From: Aureispira sp. CCB-E
GTDB taxonomy: Bacteria > Bacteroidota > Bacteroidia > Chitinophagales > Saprospiraceae
Direction of reading: 5' to 3'
DNA length: 64,000 bases
Assembly: GCF_031326345.1 (NCBI RefSeq)
Contig: NZ_CP133671.1
Span: forward strand, 1,302,001-1,366,000
The position numbers and the translations under genes are program-made. Of this stretch, positions 36,412-47,600 are shown piece after piece; the stretch's first letter is position 1, and every line of letters begins with the position of its first letter. The notes beneath the pieces are model-generated. The model saw only the letters and a list, made by a program, of their open reading frames with translations. It made no database searches and was not told the DNA's origin.

Positions 36412-37293
36412 TTATTCTTTGATTAAAAAATGTGTTTCTATATATTGGTCGTATTCTAATTTAATAACATAAAGACCTATCGGCCAACTACTCAAATCAA
36501 GTTGTTCTTCTTGGTTATTAGTCCTTTTATTTAAGATGACTTGCCCAATATTGTTGATCACTTGAATTTTAGTCGTAGTAGCTTCGTTGTTAAGCTGAAT
36601 AATGCTCTTTTCAGAACTTGGGTTGGGATATACCGTAGCTAGTTTTGAGTGTTGACTTTTTACTTTCATAGTAGACAGAAAGTTTGAGCAAGGAGTAGCA
36701 CAAGTGCTATCTGAGTAACAAACATGTATCACCCCACTCTCAAACCAGCTATACCTAGGAATAAGACCATGAGAACTGCCAATGCCTTCTGTCCAATAGA
36801 GATCATGCATTAACTGTGTTCCAATAGGATCTAATTTATAACGCTGGCGCATGGTAGAGCAAATAAAAACACTATCTACAGCAACCACAATAGCACTATC
36901 ATACGAGTATGCAATTGTAGGAATTGAAACGGTATCCCCTAATGCTATGTCAAAATCATATAAACGTTCTTCTATATTACCCTGTAAGTGGTACACTTTT
37001 TTGTTATTATCTTCTCGGATAAAGCCCATATTGGTAGAAAAACTATGCCATGAAGCATACGTTGTTCCGTAAGAATAGGTAAGTTCTCCAATCCTGTATA
37101 ATTTTTGATAAGTAAGGTTATTGATGACCGTGTCCCCATCTATATAGTAATTATACCTAGAACGTTGATGTTGCATGTGATAATATTCTTCTTCCCACAG
37201 ACCATTGTTAAAATCAAAAGAGGTATAGTTTTGGGCGGCACACAAGTTACTAATTATACAACATAAAAGTGTGTAAAAGATTTTTTTTTGCAT
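36412..37293 (-). CDS. T9SS-secreted protein
   Basis: 293 residues from the ATG at 37293. The frame is open 41 codons upstream, into the neighbouring gene, but only this start gives a signal peptide (MQKKIFYTLLCCIISNLCAAQ). The middle is beta-rich with several cysteines. The last 80 residues are a type A T9SS domain (VYPNPSSEKSIIQL ... IGLYVIKLEYDQYIETHFLIKE). It sits inside the glycosyltransferase operon; it may be a glycan-attached surface protein, but that is inference. Confidence 0.85.
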   Translation of the reverse strand: MQKKIFYTLLCCIISNLCAAQNYTSFDFNNGLWEEEYYHMQHQRSRYNYYIDGDTVINNLTYQKLYRIGELTYSYGTTYASWHSFSTNMGFIREDNNKKVYHLQGNIEERLYDFDIALGDTVSIPTIAYSYDSAIVVAVDSVFICSTMRQRYKLDPIGTQLMHDLYWTEGIGSSHGLIPRYSWFESGVIHVCYSDSTCATPCSNFLSTMKVKSQHSKLATVYPNPSSEKSIIQLNNEATTTKIQVINNIGQVILNKRTNNQEEQLDLSSWPIGLYVIKLEYDQYIETHFLIKE

Positions 37294-37339
37294 GATGATG
37301 TATTTGGTATGATGTGGGGACATAGCATTATACGTAAAC

Positions 37340-38470
37340 TTACGAACTATGTTGCTCCACCAACTTGCTCGCCTTAGCCAAAACATTTTCAAAGGTATAT
37401 TGCCGAGCATGCTCAATCCTAAGTTGTTCTAATTCAGGAGCCTCACCATTCTCTAAGAAATTAGCAATCAAATTTAACTGCCCATTGGGATCATTGTCCA
37501 TATACATAATATTCCCCAAGTCTTTGTACTCGCTAAAAATGGGACCAAAAACTGGTTTTCCTTGTGTTAGATAGACCAATGTTTTGTGATGATGAACGGT
37601 ATTGGCATGGTACTCCATATCCATAAACGAGATACAGAATTTAGCCTTTTTGATATAATTTTTGAGTGTCTTAAAGTGTCTAGAGCCAATAGCATGCAAA
37701 TTAGCATATTTTTTTTCCTCAAAGATGCGCTTGGCTGCTGCTAGATCTTTTTCTTTGATAGGGCGATGGTACAACCGCAAAGGACCTACAAATAAAAAAG
37801 GCACGTCAGGAAATTTTTGAATGGCACGTTCCAATAAAGAGAAATCCATCCGATGGTCGATGACACCAACATACAATGCATAGTCTTGAATATCAATATC
37901 TAGATTGTCTAGTTCTTCTTGCTTGGTCTCAAATTCTTCGGTGGAAATACCATGAGGAACAACATATTTAGGAGCATCGTAGTCGCCATAATCGTCTAAA
38001 AAACGCTGAGAAGTCGCAAAAAGCAAATCAGAGTTTTGGCACAATTCGTACTCTCCCAAATACTGAAAATAATAAAAATCAACACAGTGATAAATACCAA
38101 ACTTGCAACCCAACTCTTTGTGATTAAACAATCTGAGAGGGTCAAAAGCCCATAGAATAGTATCTGTGATGCCTTTTTTCTCAAAATATTTTTTCAAATG
38201 TTTAGAGACCCACTTGTTGTTTAATTTATTTAAAAAATTGCTGCGTAAGGGCAAGAAATTCTCATAATTAATATAATGCAAATTCTCATTGTAACTCCCT
38301 TCTGTAATTGGATTTGAAAATAAATTTCCAGGACGCCACTTGGTAGGAGGATTTATAAAATAAACCGTATTGTTTTTGGACAATTCGTAAGCATAATTTT
38401 GCTTAGAATACCAAAGGTCTCCCCAAGGCTCATTGGAGGTTACTAATATAACTTGGTTCTCTAATTTCAT
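37340..38470 (-). CDS. glycosyltransferase, GT-B type
   Basis: 376 residues. It opens MKLENQVILVTSNEPWGDLWYSKQNYAYELSKN and later has YALYVGVIDHRMDFSLLE and PFLFVGPLRLYHR. The C-terminal HHHKTLVYLTQGKPVFG belongs to the donor-binding part. The order resembles TuaH-like and other family 1/4 enzymes. The substrate is unknown. Part of the minus-strand polysaccharide gene series. Confidence 0.8.
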   Translation of the reverse strand: MKLENQVILVTSNEPWGDLWYSKQNYAYELSKNNTVYFINPPTKWRPGNLFSNPITEGSYNENLHYINYENFLPLRSNFLNKLNNKWVSKHLKKYFEKKGITDTILWAFDPLRLFNHKELGCKFGIYHCVDFYYFQYLGEYELCQNSDLLFATSQRFLDDYGDYDAPKYVVPHGISTEEFETKQEELDNLDIDIQDYALYVGVIDHRMDFSLLERAIQKFPDVPFLFVGPLRLYHRPIKEKDLAAAKRIFEEKKYANLHAIGSRHFKTLKNYIKKAKFCISFMDMEYHANTVHHHKTLVYLTQGKPVFGPIFSEYKDLGNIMYMDNDPNGQLNLIANFLENGEAPELEQLRIEHARQYTFENVLAKASKLVEQHSS

Positions 38471-38522
38471 TGGTTATAATTCTCAATTTTATCGTTACTT
38501 AGTGGAACGAGTGTTTATTGGG

Positions 38523-39608
38523 TTACATTCCTAGCAGTTCTTCCACAATTCTATTGGAGGCATGACCATCCCACAACAAAGGAATTTTTCCTTTTTTCCA
38601 ATTGCCTGATTTTAGTATTTTGAAGGCTTTAATAATATGATCAGGATTGGTTCCAATCAATTCGTTGGTGCCTACTGTAATGGTTTCTGGTCGCTCTGTA
38701 TTTTCTCGCAATGTAAAGCAAGGAACACCTAAATAGGTGGTTTCTTCTTGAATCCCTCCAGAATCAGTCAATACAGCAAATGCATTTTTGACCATGTAAA
38801 TAAACTCTAAATATCGCATTGGTTCTACCATGTGCACATTGTCAGGGAGTCCAATTGCTTGCAATTGTTTTTGTGTACGAGGATGTGCTGGAAAAAGAAT
38901 AGGTTTGTCAGCAGCTTGTTCTCCTAGCAGCGCAATGAGTTGCTGTAAGTTCTTTTCTTCGTCTACATTAGAAGGACGGTGCAAGGTCATTAAATAATAA
39001 TCTCCTCCTTTTAAATTCAAATCCTTCCAAACCGAAGGTTGTTGCAATCGTTGAAGGTTGCTAATAAGAGAGTCGATCATAACATTGCCTACAAAATAAA
39101 TGCGATCTGTATCGCAACCCATTTTAGTTAGTTTATAACCTGCTTCAGGTGTTGTCGTAAAGAAAATATCTGCAATGGCATCTGTTGCCATACGATTAAT
39201 TTCTTCAGGCATGCTCAAGTCATAAGACCGCAACCCCGCTTCTACATGGATAACTGTAATTCCCATTTTCTTAGCAACCAACGTACATGCTAAGGTAGAG
39301 TTAACATCACCAACAACCAACAAATAATCACAAGGATTGGCCAATAATTCTTGTTCAAAAGCAATCATAATTTTGGCCGTTTGTACCGCATGGCTGCCAG
39401 AACCTACTTCTAAATTGGCGTCAGGATGAGGGATGTTGAGGTCATCAAAGAAATATTGACTTAACTTTTGATCATAGTGTTGTCCTGTATGAATCAAGCG
39501 ATATTCAATACCTGAATTATGCGCTGCATTGGACTTTTTGATAGCATGAATAATAGGAGCTATTTTCATAAAGTTAGGTCGAGCTCCCGCTACTAATGTA
39601 ATTTTCAT
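38523..39608 (-). CDS. non-hydrolysing UDP-N-acetylglucosamine 2-epimerase (WecB/WbpI family)
   Basis: 361 residues, usual length. GARPNFMKIAPI at the start, GQHYDQKLS, VVGDVNSTLACTLVAKK, VEAGLRS, LTLHRPSN-like MTLHRPSNVDEEKN, and LTDSGGIQEETTYLGVPCFTLRENTERPETI. It interconverts UDP-GlcNAc-type and UDP-ManNAc-type sugars. WbpI-type enzymes of the same family act on the diacetamido uronic acid; with the dehydrogenase and acetyltransferase in this locus either role is possible. Confidence 0.93.
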   Translation of the reverse strand: MKITLVAGARPNFMKIAPIIHAIKKSNAAHNSGIEYRLIHTGQHYDQKLSQYFFDDLNIPHPDANLEVGSGSHAVQTAKIMIAFEQELLANPCDYLLVVGDVNSTLACTLVAKKMGITVIHVEAGLRSYDLSMPEEINRMATDAIADIFFTTTPEAGYKLTKMGCDTDRIYFVGNVMIDSLISNLQRLQQPSVWKDLNLKGGDYYLMTLHRPSNVDEEKNLQQLIALLGEQAADKPILFPAHPRTQKQLQAIGLPDNVHMVEPMRYLEFIYMVKNAFAVLTDSGGIQEETTYLGVPCFTLRENTERPETITVGTNELIGTNPDHIIKAFKILKSGNWKKGKIPLLWDGHASNRIVEELLGM

Positions 39609-39673
39609 AAAGTGTTCTATTTTTAATCGTCAATATTTAATATAGACTAAAGTTTGTTCTAAGATATGGTTGT

Positions 39674-39832
39674 TAAGTAATCGTTCAAAAAAATAACAAG
39701 TAAAAGAGCCTTCTTTTTGCGCTACGCTTCATCAGAAAAACTTGTTTTAGCTCGCTAAGCCTTTCTTTTTCTTCTTTGATTAGCAAACAATAATCCCATT
39801 TTTTGTTCGTATTTTTTCTGACCTCTTACTTA
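39674..39832 (-). repeat. family B dispersed repeat, copy B2
   Basis: 159 bp, reversed relative to copy B1. Ends TAAGTAA and TTACTTA. It lacks the 22-bp insert of B1. Its outer edge TAA (39830-39832 on the minus strand) is also the stop codon of the adjoining glycosyltransferase gene. Confidence 0.85.
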
Positions 39833-40768
39833 TTTTCTAATAAACAAAAGGATATATTCTTTCAAAAGTAAGGTTCTTAACTCTTGGGCAAAATTCTTTA
39901 ATGGAGGCACAATACTCAATAGCTTTTTATATTGTTGATACAAGCGATTTGGTTGTCCTTTTTTTATACCAAAACGATAGGAGTGCAATCGACAAAAATG
40001 AATCAAAAGATTTTTCACTTTCTCTTCTCCTTGAGTGGTTATAAAAGGATAATATGATTTGAATACTTCGTCCAAAAGCCCTAGTTGGTTATAATCCCAA
40101 TCTTTTGCATTTAAAATTTTAACTTGAGTTTTAAATTTAGGAACATAAATAACCGTATATTTTTCAATCCGATTGGTCACAAAATAAATAAACAAATAGA
40201 TATTTCGGTTCTCTTTGGTGGCTAAATACTCTTCTAATAAATTGTTGCGTTTGAGTAATAAGCCAGATAGTTGATGTCCCAAATGTGAATATTTGAGCAT
40301 CGACGCATAGCCTGCATCTCCAACAACTTCTTCAAAATCAGTAGGTCTAGGGTGACCAATTACCTTGAGGTTATTGTCAATTTGTACAATTCCAGTAATG
40401 ATACATCCTAGGTTCTCAACACGATTAATTTTCTCAACGCAATAATTAAGGTAGCCTTTGTCTAAATAATCGTCGTCTCCCAAGAACATCACAAAATCAC
40501 TACTGGCTTTGCTCAGAACATGAACGGCATTTTTTTCTAATCCAATATTTTCTTCGGTACGATAATAATCTACTACAAAGTTAGCATTTTTTTGAGTCAA
40601 AAATTCTTTGGTTGCTGCTTGAGTATTATCAGGAGAACAATTATCTGAGATGATAACTTTGACTTTATCCAACAATTGATGCTGGATCAGTTCTTCTTGA
40701 ATAAGTGTCAAGTTATAAATCAAATCTTCCGAACGATTATAAGTCGGAATAAGAATATCAATTAGCAT
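39830..40768 (-). CDS. family 2 glycosyltransferase
   Basis: 312 residues. GT-A motifs: DILIPTYNRSEDLIYNL, ISDNCSPDNT and MFLGDDDYLDKGY. The C-terminal half is variable (KNLLIHFCRLHSYRFG). The stop codon TAA is the first three bases of family B repeat copy B2, so the insertion may have shortened or re-terminated the protein (ends ...LLFIRK). Confidence 0.88.
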   Translation of the reverse strand: MLIDILIPTYNRSEDLIYNLTLIQEELIQHQLLDKVKVIISDNCSPDNTQAATKEFLTQKNANFVVDYYRTEENIGLEKNAVHVLSKASSDFVMFLGDDDYLDKGYLNYCVEKINRVENLGCIITGIVQIDNNLKVIGHPRPTDFEEVVGDAGYASMLKYSHLGHQLSGLLLKRNNLLEEYLATKENRNIYLFIYFVTNRIEKYTVIYVPKFKTQVKILNAKDWDYNQLGLLDEVFKSYYPFITTQGEEKVKNLLIHFCRLHSYRFGIKKGQPNRLYQQYKKLLSIVPPLKNFAQELRTLLLKEYILLFIRK

Positions 40769-40844
40769 AGTCGAATATTAATAAGCCGTTTAGAGTTTAA
40801 AAAATTAGCAGAGTATGGTAAAAATAAAAGCTTGTTGTCTAAAT

Positions 40845-41012
40845 TAGTAGTTCGTTACTTTTTACCAAAAAAGATAAAAAATAATATTTATATTATTTTA
40901 GTAATTAAGGCATTAGCGCAAAGTGTAACAAGTGTGCAATTTATCGGTTATCAAACTAATGTAAAGCTGCTTTTTGTTTTTTGTAAAAAACGAAAAAAGC
41001 CACGAAGTATTA
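40845..41012. repeat. degenerate family A repeat, copy A6
   Basis: Starts TAGTAGTTCGTTA (40845) and continues through ACCAAAAAAGATAAAAAATAA, the reverse of the right part of copy A5. It includes GGTTATCAAACTAATG (40944-40959) and ends CCACGAAGTATTATT. Many differences from other copies, so it is an older copy. It abuts the stop codon of the downstream 3,5-epimerase-like gene. Confidence 0.55.
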
Positions 41013-41540
41013 TTAAATAGTAGTAGCAAAGTTAGCCCAAGCTTTGTCTTTTTGTGATAAATTGGGTTGAAAGGTTAGCCACTGTATTTTAAAAAGAGGA
41101 TCGTTCCAACGAAGCCCTTGTTCAGCAGAAGGCTCGTAGACATTGTCAGAATAGTATAGGACATCTGTGTTTTCTTCTAACGTAAGATAACCTGTGGCAA
41201 AGCCTCTAGGAACCAAAACTCCTATATCAGGACTGTCTAAGATAAATGTACTCGCCTTTTGATGGTTAAAAGGAGCTTGTCTCAAATCAACAAAAGCCAA
41301 TTGTATTCTCCCAGTCAAGACTCGAAAAAATTTTGATTCCGCAAATGTTCCCGTTTGATAATGCAATCCTCTAATAATACCTTTTTGTTTATTTTGCACA
41401 AAGTTAACTTGCTTTATCTCATACTGCTCTAAAATAGGAGCTTGTTGATTAAAAAGCTTGATAAAACCACCTCTTTCATCAAAAAAAGCAGGGCTTTTGA
41501 TAATCTGTACATCTTTTAGTAAAGTATTGATTTGCTCCAT
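41013..41540 (-). CDS. dTDP-4-dehydrorhamnose 3,5-epimerase family (RmlC-like cupin)
   Basis: 175 residues, family length. IIRGLHYQTGTFAESKFFRVLTG carries the catalytic His, with FVDLRQ and VLVPRGFATGYLTLEENTDVLYYSDN following. It epimerises C3 and/or C5 of a 4-keto sugar nucleotide. The rhamnose genes rmlA, rmlB and rmlD are not adjacent; the neighbouring SDR may be the partner reductase. The start of the gene is the usual ATG; the end touches repeat A6. Confidence 0.9.
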   Translation of the reverse strand: MEQINTLLKDVQIIKSPAFFDERGGFIKLFNQQAPILEQYEIKQVNFVQNKQKGIIRGLHYQTGTFAESKFFRVLTGRIQLAFVDLRQAPFNHQKASTFILDSPDIGVLVPRGFATGYLTLEENTDVLYYSDNVYEPSAEQGLRWNDPLFKIQWLTFQPNLSQKDKAWANFATTI

Positions 41541-41614
41541 AATTTTATATCGTTTATCTGTCCACTAGTTGTTTGTAAGTAGACTAGATAATTTCTGCCG
41601 AGGCTAAAATGAAT

Positions 41615-42553
41615 TTATGCTGTTCGAGTATATAATATAATATATTCTCTAATACCTTGTTCTAGACTAATTTGAGGGTCAAAATTAAAACAATTTTGTA
41701 GATGAGAAGTATTTAAAGCTAAGTATTTCATACTGATATCTCTTTTATCTACCGTGCCAAAATTTGCTTGCGGTACGATCTCCAACTCTTCTTCGATTAC
41801 TTGAAGGACTTTTTCAATCATTTCTCGGACACTAATAACGGTATTCGTTGTAAGATTAAAAATACCTGATTGATTATTATTAATATGCTCGTTTAAAAAA
41901 TAAGTAACATCTCTTATGTGCGTATATTGGCGTTGTTGTGTTCCTGCAGTAAAGCTAAGAGGTTCTTTTTTTAGGCTACTTTGAATGATGTAAGGAATCA
42001 ATCGATTGTCATTTTCTGTTGCTCCATAAATGTTGGTTAGTACAAAGTGTTGAAAAACAAATGGCAAATTGTGCGGTGTTCGCAACTCGGTGTCTACAAA
42101 ACGAGTTAATAGATTTTTGGCAGTACAATAAGCATTGGGTAGGGGGTTGGTATGGGTGACCAGTTCTTTTTCTGTATAAGAACGATCTTCGGAGTGATTG
42201 CCAATCTCAAAATAGGAGCCAAACGTAATCAACTTACCTTTGTAGTTGTTATCTTTTAATGCCGTTGCTAGTCGAATGGGTTCAAAGGCATTGAGTTCAT
42301 AAATTTGTTGGTTATTGTCTTGGTGTTTGGGTTGTATTCCTGCTCCTGCACAATAATAAATTATATCAAATTCCATTAATAGGGGATAGTCTAAAGCGAT
42401 AGAAGGATAATTGTAACAAGTCCAAGAAAGACTTGGCATCCAATCAAAAGAATTGATTCTACTAAACAAATGCAAGTCGTGTTGACCTTCTTTTAGTTCA
42501 GAGATAAGTGTTTTTCCTAAGAAGGATGTCGCACCAATAATAGCAATCTTCAT
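41615..42553 (-). CDS. NAD(P)-dependent sugar-nucleotide reductase/epimerase (SDR)
   Basis: 312 residues from the ATG at 42553 (MKIAIIGATSFLGKTLI). The frame is open 41 codons upstream, but that part runs into repeat A4. Motifs: GATSFLG (7-13) and a YCTAK (Y-x3-K) catalytic pair in PNAYCTAKNLL. The class resembles 4-ketoreductases such as CDP-abequose synthase; with the RmlC-like gene it may finish a 6-deoxy sugar. First gene of the minus-strand polysaccharide operon. Confidence 0.85.
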   Translation of the reverse strand: MKIAIIGATSFLGKTLISELKEGQHDLHLFSRINSFDWMPSLSWTCYNYPSIALDYPLLMEFDIIYYCAGAGIQPKHQDNNQQIYELNAFEPIRLATALKDNNYKGKLITFGSYFEIGNHSEDRSYTEKELVTHTNPLPNAYCTAKNLLTRFVDTELRTPHNLPFVFQHFVLTNIYGATENDNRLIPYIIQSSLKKEPLSFTAGTQQRQYTHIRDVTYFLNEHINNNQSGIFNLTTNTVISVREMIEKVLQVIEEELEIVPQANFGTVDKRDISMKYLALNTSHLQNCFNFDPQISLEQGIREYIILYTRTA

Positions 42554-42582
42554 GGCAAATGATATAAGTTGTGATAAAAATA

Positions 42583-42754
42583 TAATTCCGTCGAAAAGTC
42601 GTATTGGTTTGATTATTAGTGAAACATATCTTGGTTGAAAAGGCGAAAAGCTGATAATCAACTTTGAAGCACTCATACAATACCACAGAGCGGAACCATT
42701 AACAAAGACTCATGAAGTACCACGCAGTAGCAGCGAACGAATCAACGGAGTATT
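42583..42754. repeat. family A dispersed repeat, copy A4
   Basis: 172 bp. Left end degenerate (TAATTCCGTCGA), right end TCAACGGAGTATT (42742-42754). Interior holds TTGGTTTGATTATTAG / CTGATAATCAA and the module ACCACGCAGTAGCAGCG from 42719, preceded by a GAAGT stretch that resembles a second module. It lies 30 bases upstream of the start codon at 42553, so the minus-strand polysaccharide promoter lies within or beyond it. Confidence 0.7.
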
Positions 42755-42839
42755 AATAAAAATAGACAAGGTTGTTTTTGCGAAGTTGAAAGTTTTTTCA
42801 TAGATAATAAAGTTCTACTAGGAATATTTTTATAAATTC

Positions 42840-42868
42840 TTGTCTTGCAAAATAAAATCTTACTTTTG
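42840..42868 (+). promoter_or_regulatory. probable promoter of the nucleotide-sugar dehydrogenase gene
   Basis: TTG at 42840-42842 and TACTTTTG at 42861-42868, spacing 18 bases, fit the Bacteroidota -33/-7 pattern. The leader is about 125 bases. Confidence 0.5.
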
Positions 42869-42993
42869 TTGCTAATTTTAGTTAGATTTGGATTTTCTTA
42901 CTTAGGTGAATTTAATAGGATAAAAATCAAAATCTTTTTAACCTCCCAAATGTTATTAAAAAAGTTTTTTAGATCAAGAGAAAATAATCAAAG

Positions 42994-44286
<1,293 letters not shown>

Positions 44287-44377
44287 AACTCACCAAAAGA
44301 GGACAATAGAACCAACTTTCTTTTTGCAAATCTGTTTAATATAGAGTATCTTTACTATATCAATGAATGAATGATTT

Positions 44378-44415
44378 AAGCTCTTTACCTAATAAATATA
44401 CTAGGTAAAGAGCTT
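44378..44415. repeat. 14-bp perfect inverted repeat after the dehydrogenase gene
   Basis: AAGCTCTTTACCTA (44378-44391) pairs with TAGGTAAAGAGCTT (44402-44415), 10-base loop. No T-run follows, so termination is uncertain. The rest of the gap 44287-44686 holds no gene; it contains the promoter region of the following giant gene, with no box I can fix. Confidence 0.65.
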
Positions 44416-44686
44416 GAATTGTGTATGCTCTTCTAAAGAGTAACTATTTGCTAAAACAATATGAGGAACCATGGGACAAAACCATTTGTGTGTCTTCGTA
44501 ACTAGCAAATTATAAACAATATATTGTTAACTAACAAAAGGAATTCCCATCAGTGAACAATAGTTGATTTAGGCTATAAAGAAATTCTATTAATAAAGTA
44601 CCACTCTCCCAAGTATGTTGTTGTGGAAATAGGACAGGGCGTCTGATATAGATTTTATAGCAAACTCAGCTACTAAACAAAAGTAT

Positions 44687-47600
44687 ATGAAGACGGCTAC
44701 TTGGTTCTATTTAGTATTTTTTCTTTTCTGTTCCTGCCTAATTCAGGCACAACCCATTGTTAATTTAGGACCAGACACAACGGTTTGTGGCAATAGCTTG
44801 ATGTTAGATGCTGGAAATACAGGTGCTACATTTTTGTGGAACACAGGAGCAACCACGCAAAATTTAATGGCTACTGCCTCTGGAACGTATTGGGTAGATG
44901 TAACAGATGTGTCGGGAACTACTCGTGATAGTATTGAGGTGATTTTGGTTGCACCACCTAATTTTATAACGCAGCCTAATGATACAACTTTGTGTGGTGG
45001 TCTAATTAACTTAGCAGCAAGTGCAGATGCAGGTAGTATTAGCTGGATTGGAAGTCTAGGAAGTATTATTAGTCTAGGGGATAATCTTATATATGAACTC
45101 CTAGATACAACGACACTTTATTACCAAGCGGTATATATAGATACAGTAGGTCGAACCTTTGCTCAAGGGGGAAGTAGTTATCCTAGTGTTAGTCGAGCAA
45201 TTATTTTTAATGTCAATGAATCAATTCGTCTAAATAGTGTAATGATAGACATTAATAATGGACCTTTCACAGCAGATATAGAGTTAGAGGATAATACAGG
45301 GACTGTAATAAGCAGCAAAAGTATTAGTTACAATACAGCAGGAAGGTATGAGGTGTTTTTAGGTTTTGATATTCCAATCGGTACAAATTACAGATTGTAT
45401 ATGCGAAATATAAGTGGAGGAGGGGTACATTCATTATTTCCATATAATAATTGGGCATCTGATCATAATTATGGCTTTATAGAATTGACCAACTCTACAG
45501 ATCCAACGGTCTATCCTATTTTTTGGGAATGGAAAGTTACTAAGCTGGACGGTTGTAACTCTTTGGTAGATTCTGTTATTTTAAATATGCTACCGACTCC
45601 AATCGTAAATCTTGGAGAGGATACGACTTTATGTGGTGGAAATATCACTATAGATGCAACTAATATAGGTACAGGGTTTACTTATTTATGGAATACAGGT
45701 AATATGACTTCTTCTCTTACGACTGACTCTACGGGAGTGTATGCTGTTACAATATCTTCAGGAGGAAGTTGTCTAGTATCAGATAGTATTGGTATTGTTA
45801 TAAATACAAAACCTATTGTGCAAAGTATAGCAGATACGAGTATTTGTAAAGGTGTTCGCACTATAGCTACTACTACGAATGTTGGTCTAGTGACTTGGAC
45901 AGATTTATTAGGTAGAATAGTTGGGATAGGAGATACATTGTCTTATGAAGTAATGGATACAACGACACTTTATTACCAAGCGGTATATATAGATACAATA
46001 GGTCGAACCTTTGCTCAAGGGGGAAGTAGTTATCCTAGTGTTAGTCGAGCAATTATTTTTAATGTCAATGAATTAATTCGTCTAAATAGTGTAATGATAG
46101 ACATTAATAATGGACCTTTCACAGCAGATATAGAGTTAGAGGATAATACAGGGACTGTAATAAGCAGCAAAAGTATTAGTTATAATACAGCAGGAAGGTA
46201 TGAGGTGTTTTTAGGTTTTGATATTCCAATCGGTACAAATTACAGATTGTATATGCGAAATATAAGTGGAGGAGGGGTATATTCATTATTTCCATATAAT
46301 AATTGGGCATCTGATCATAATTATGGCTTTATAGAATTGACCAACTCTACAGATCCAACGGTCTATCCTATTTTTTGGGAATGGAAAGTTACTAAACTGG
46401 ACGGTTGTAATTCTAATATAGATACTTTCACTCTAAATGCTTTACCTACTCCTGTAGTCAATTTAGGATCTGATACAACATTGTGTGAAGACACATTGAC
46501 GCTAGATGCTACTAATGTTGGAGGAGGTTATACATATCAATGGAATACGTCAGCTATTACACCAAATATTCAGGCATCTACTACTGGAATTTATAAAGTT
46601 ACAGTTAGTGTAGGTGGTAATTGTTCTGTAGAAGATAGTATATCACTGCTTGTGAACTCTCAACCAACGATTTTGCAAGGACCAACTAACATGATGTCTT
46701 TATGTAGAAAAATATATAGTTTGGTTGCTAACTCAAATGTAGGAGAGATTCGTTGGATAGATAAATTAGGAAATACAATCGCTTTGGAAGATACATTAAC
46801 TTATGAATTACTAGATACGACGACACTTTATTACCAAGCGGTATATGTAGATACAATAGGTCGAACCTTTGCTCAAGGGGGGAGTAGTTATCCTAGTGTT
46901 AGTCGAGCAATTATTTTTAATGTCAATGAATCAATTCGCCTGAATAGTGTAATGATAGACATTAATAATGGACCTTTCACAGCAGATATAGAGTTAGAGG
47001 ATAATACAGGGACTGTAATAAGCAGCAAAAGTATTAGTTACAATACAGCAGGAAGGTATGAAGTATTTTTAGATTTTGATATTCCAATTGGTACAAATTA
47101 CAGATTGTATATGCGAAATATAAGTGGAGGGGGGGTATATTCATTATTTCCATATAATAATTGGGCATCTGATCATAATTATGGCTTTATAGAATTGACC
47201 AATTCCACAGATCCAACGGTCTATCCTATTTTTTGGGAATGGAAAATTACTAAACTGGACGGTTGTAACTCTTTGGTAGATTCTGTTGTTTTAAATATGT
47301 TACCGACTCCAACTATAGAATTAGGTCCAGATACAATTTTATGTGGTGGTGGTATTACATTAGACGCGACCAATGCAGGTGCAGGATACCAATATATTTG
47401 GAATACAGCAGATACAACACCTACAATCCAAGCTATAACGTCCAACTTGTATCAAGTAACAGTTAGTTTTGGAGGAAGTTGCTCAATTGTAGATAGTTTG
47501 AATGTCGTAATAAATGAACGCCCAACCTTCTTGCAATCTCCAAATGACACAACATTATGTGGCGGATTATATACATTAAATACAACAACTAATGTAGGTG

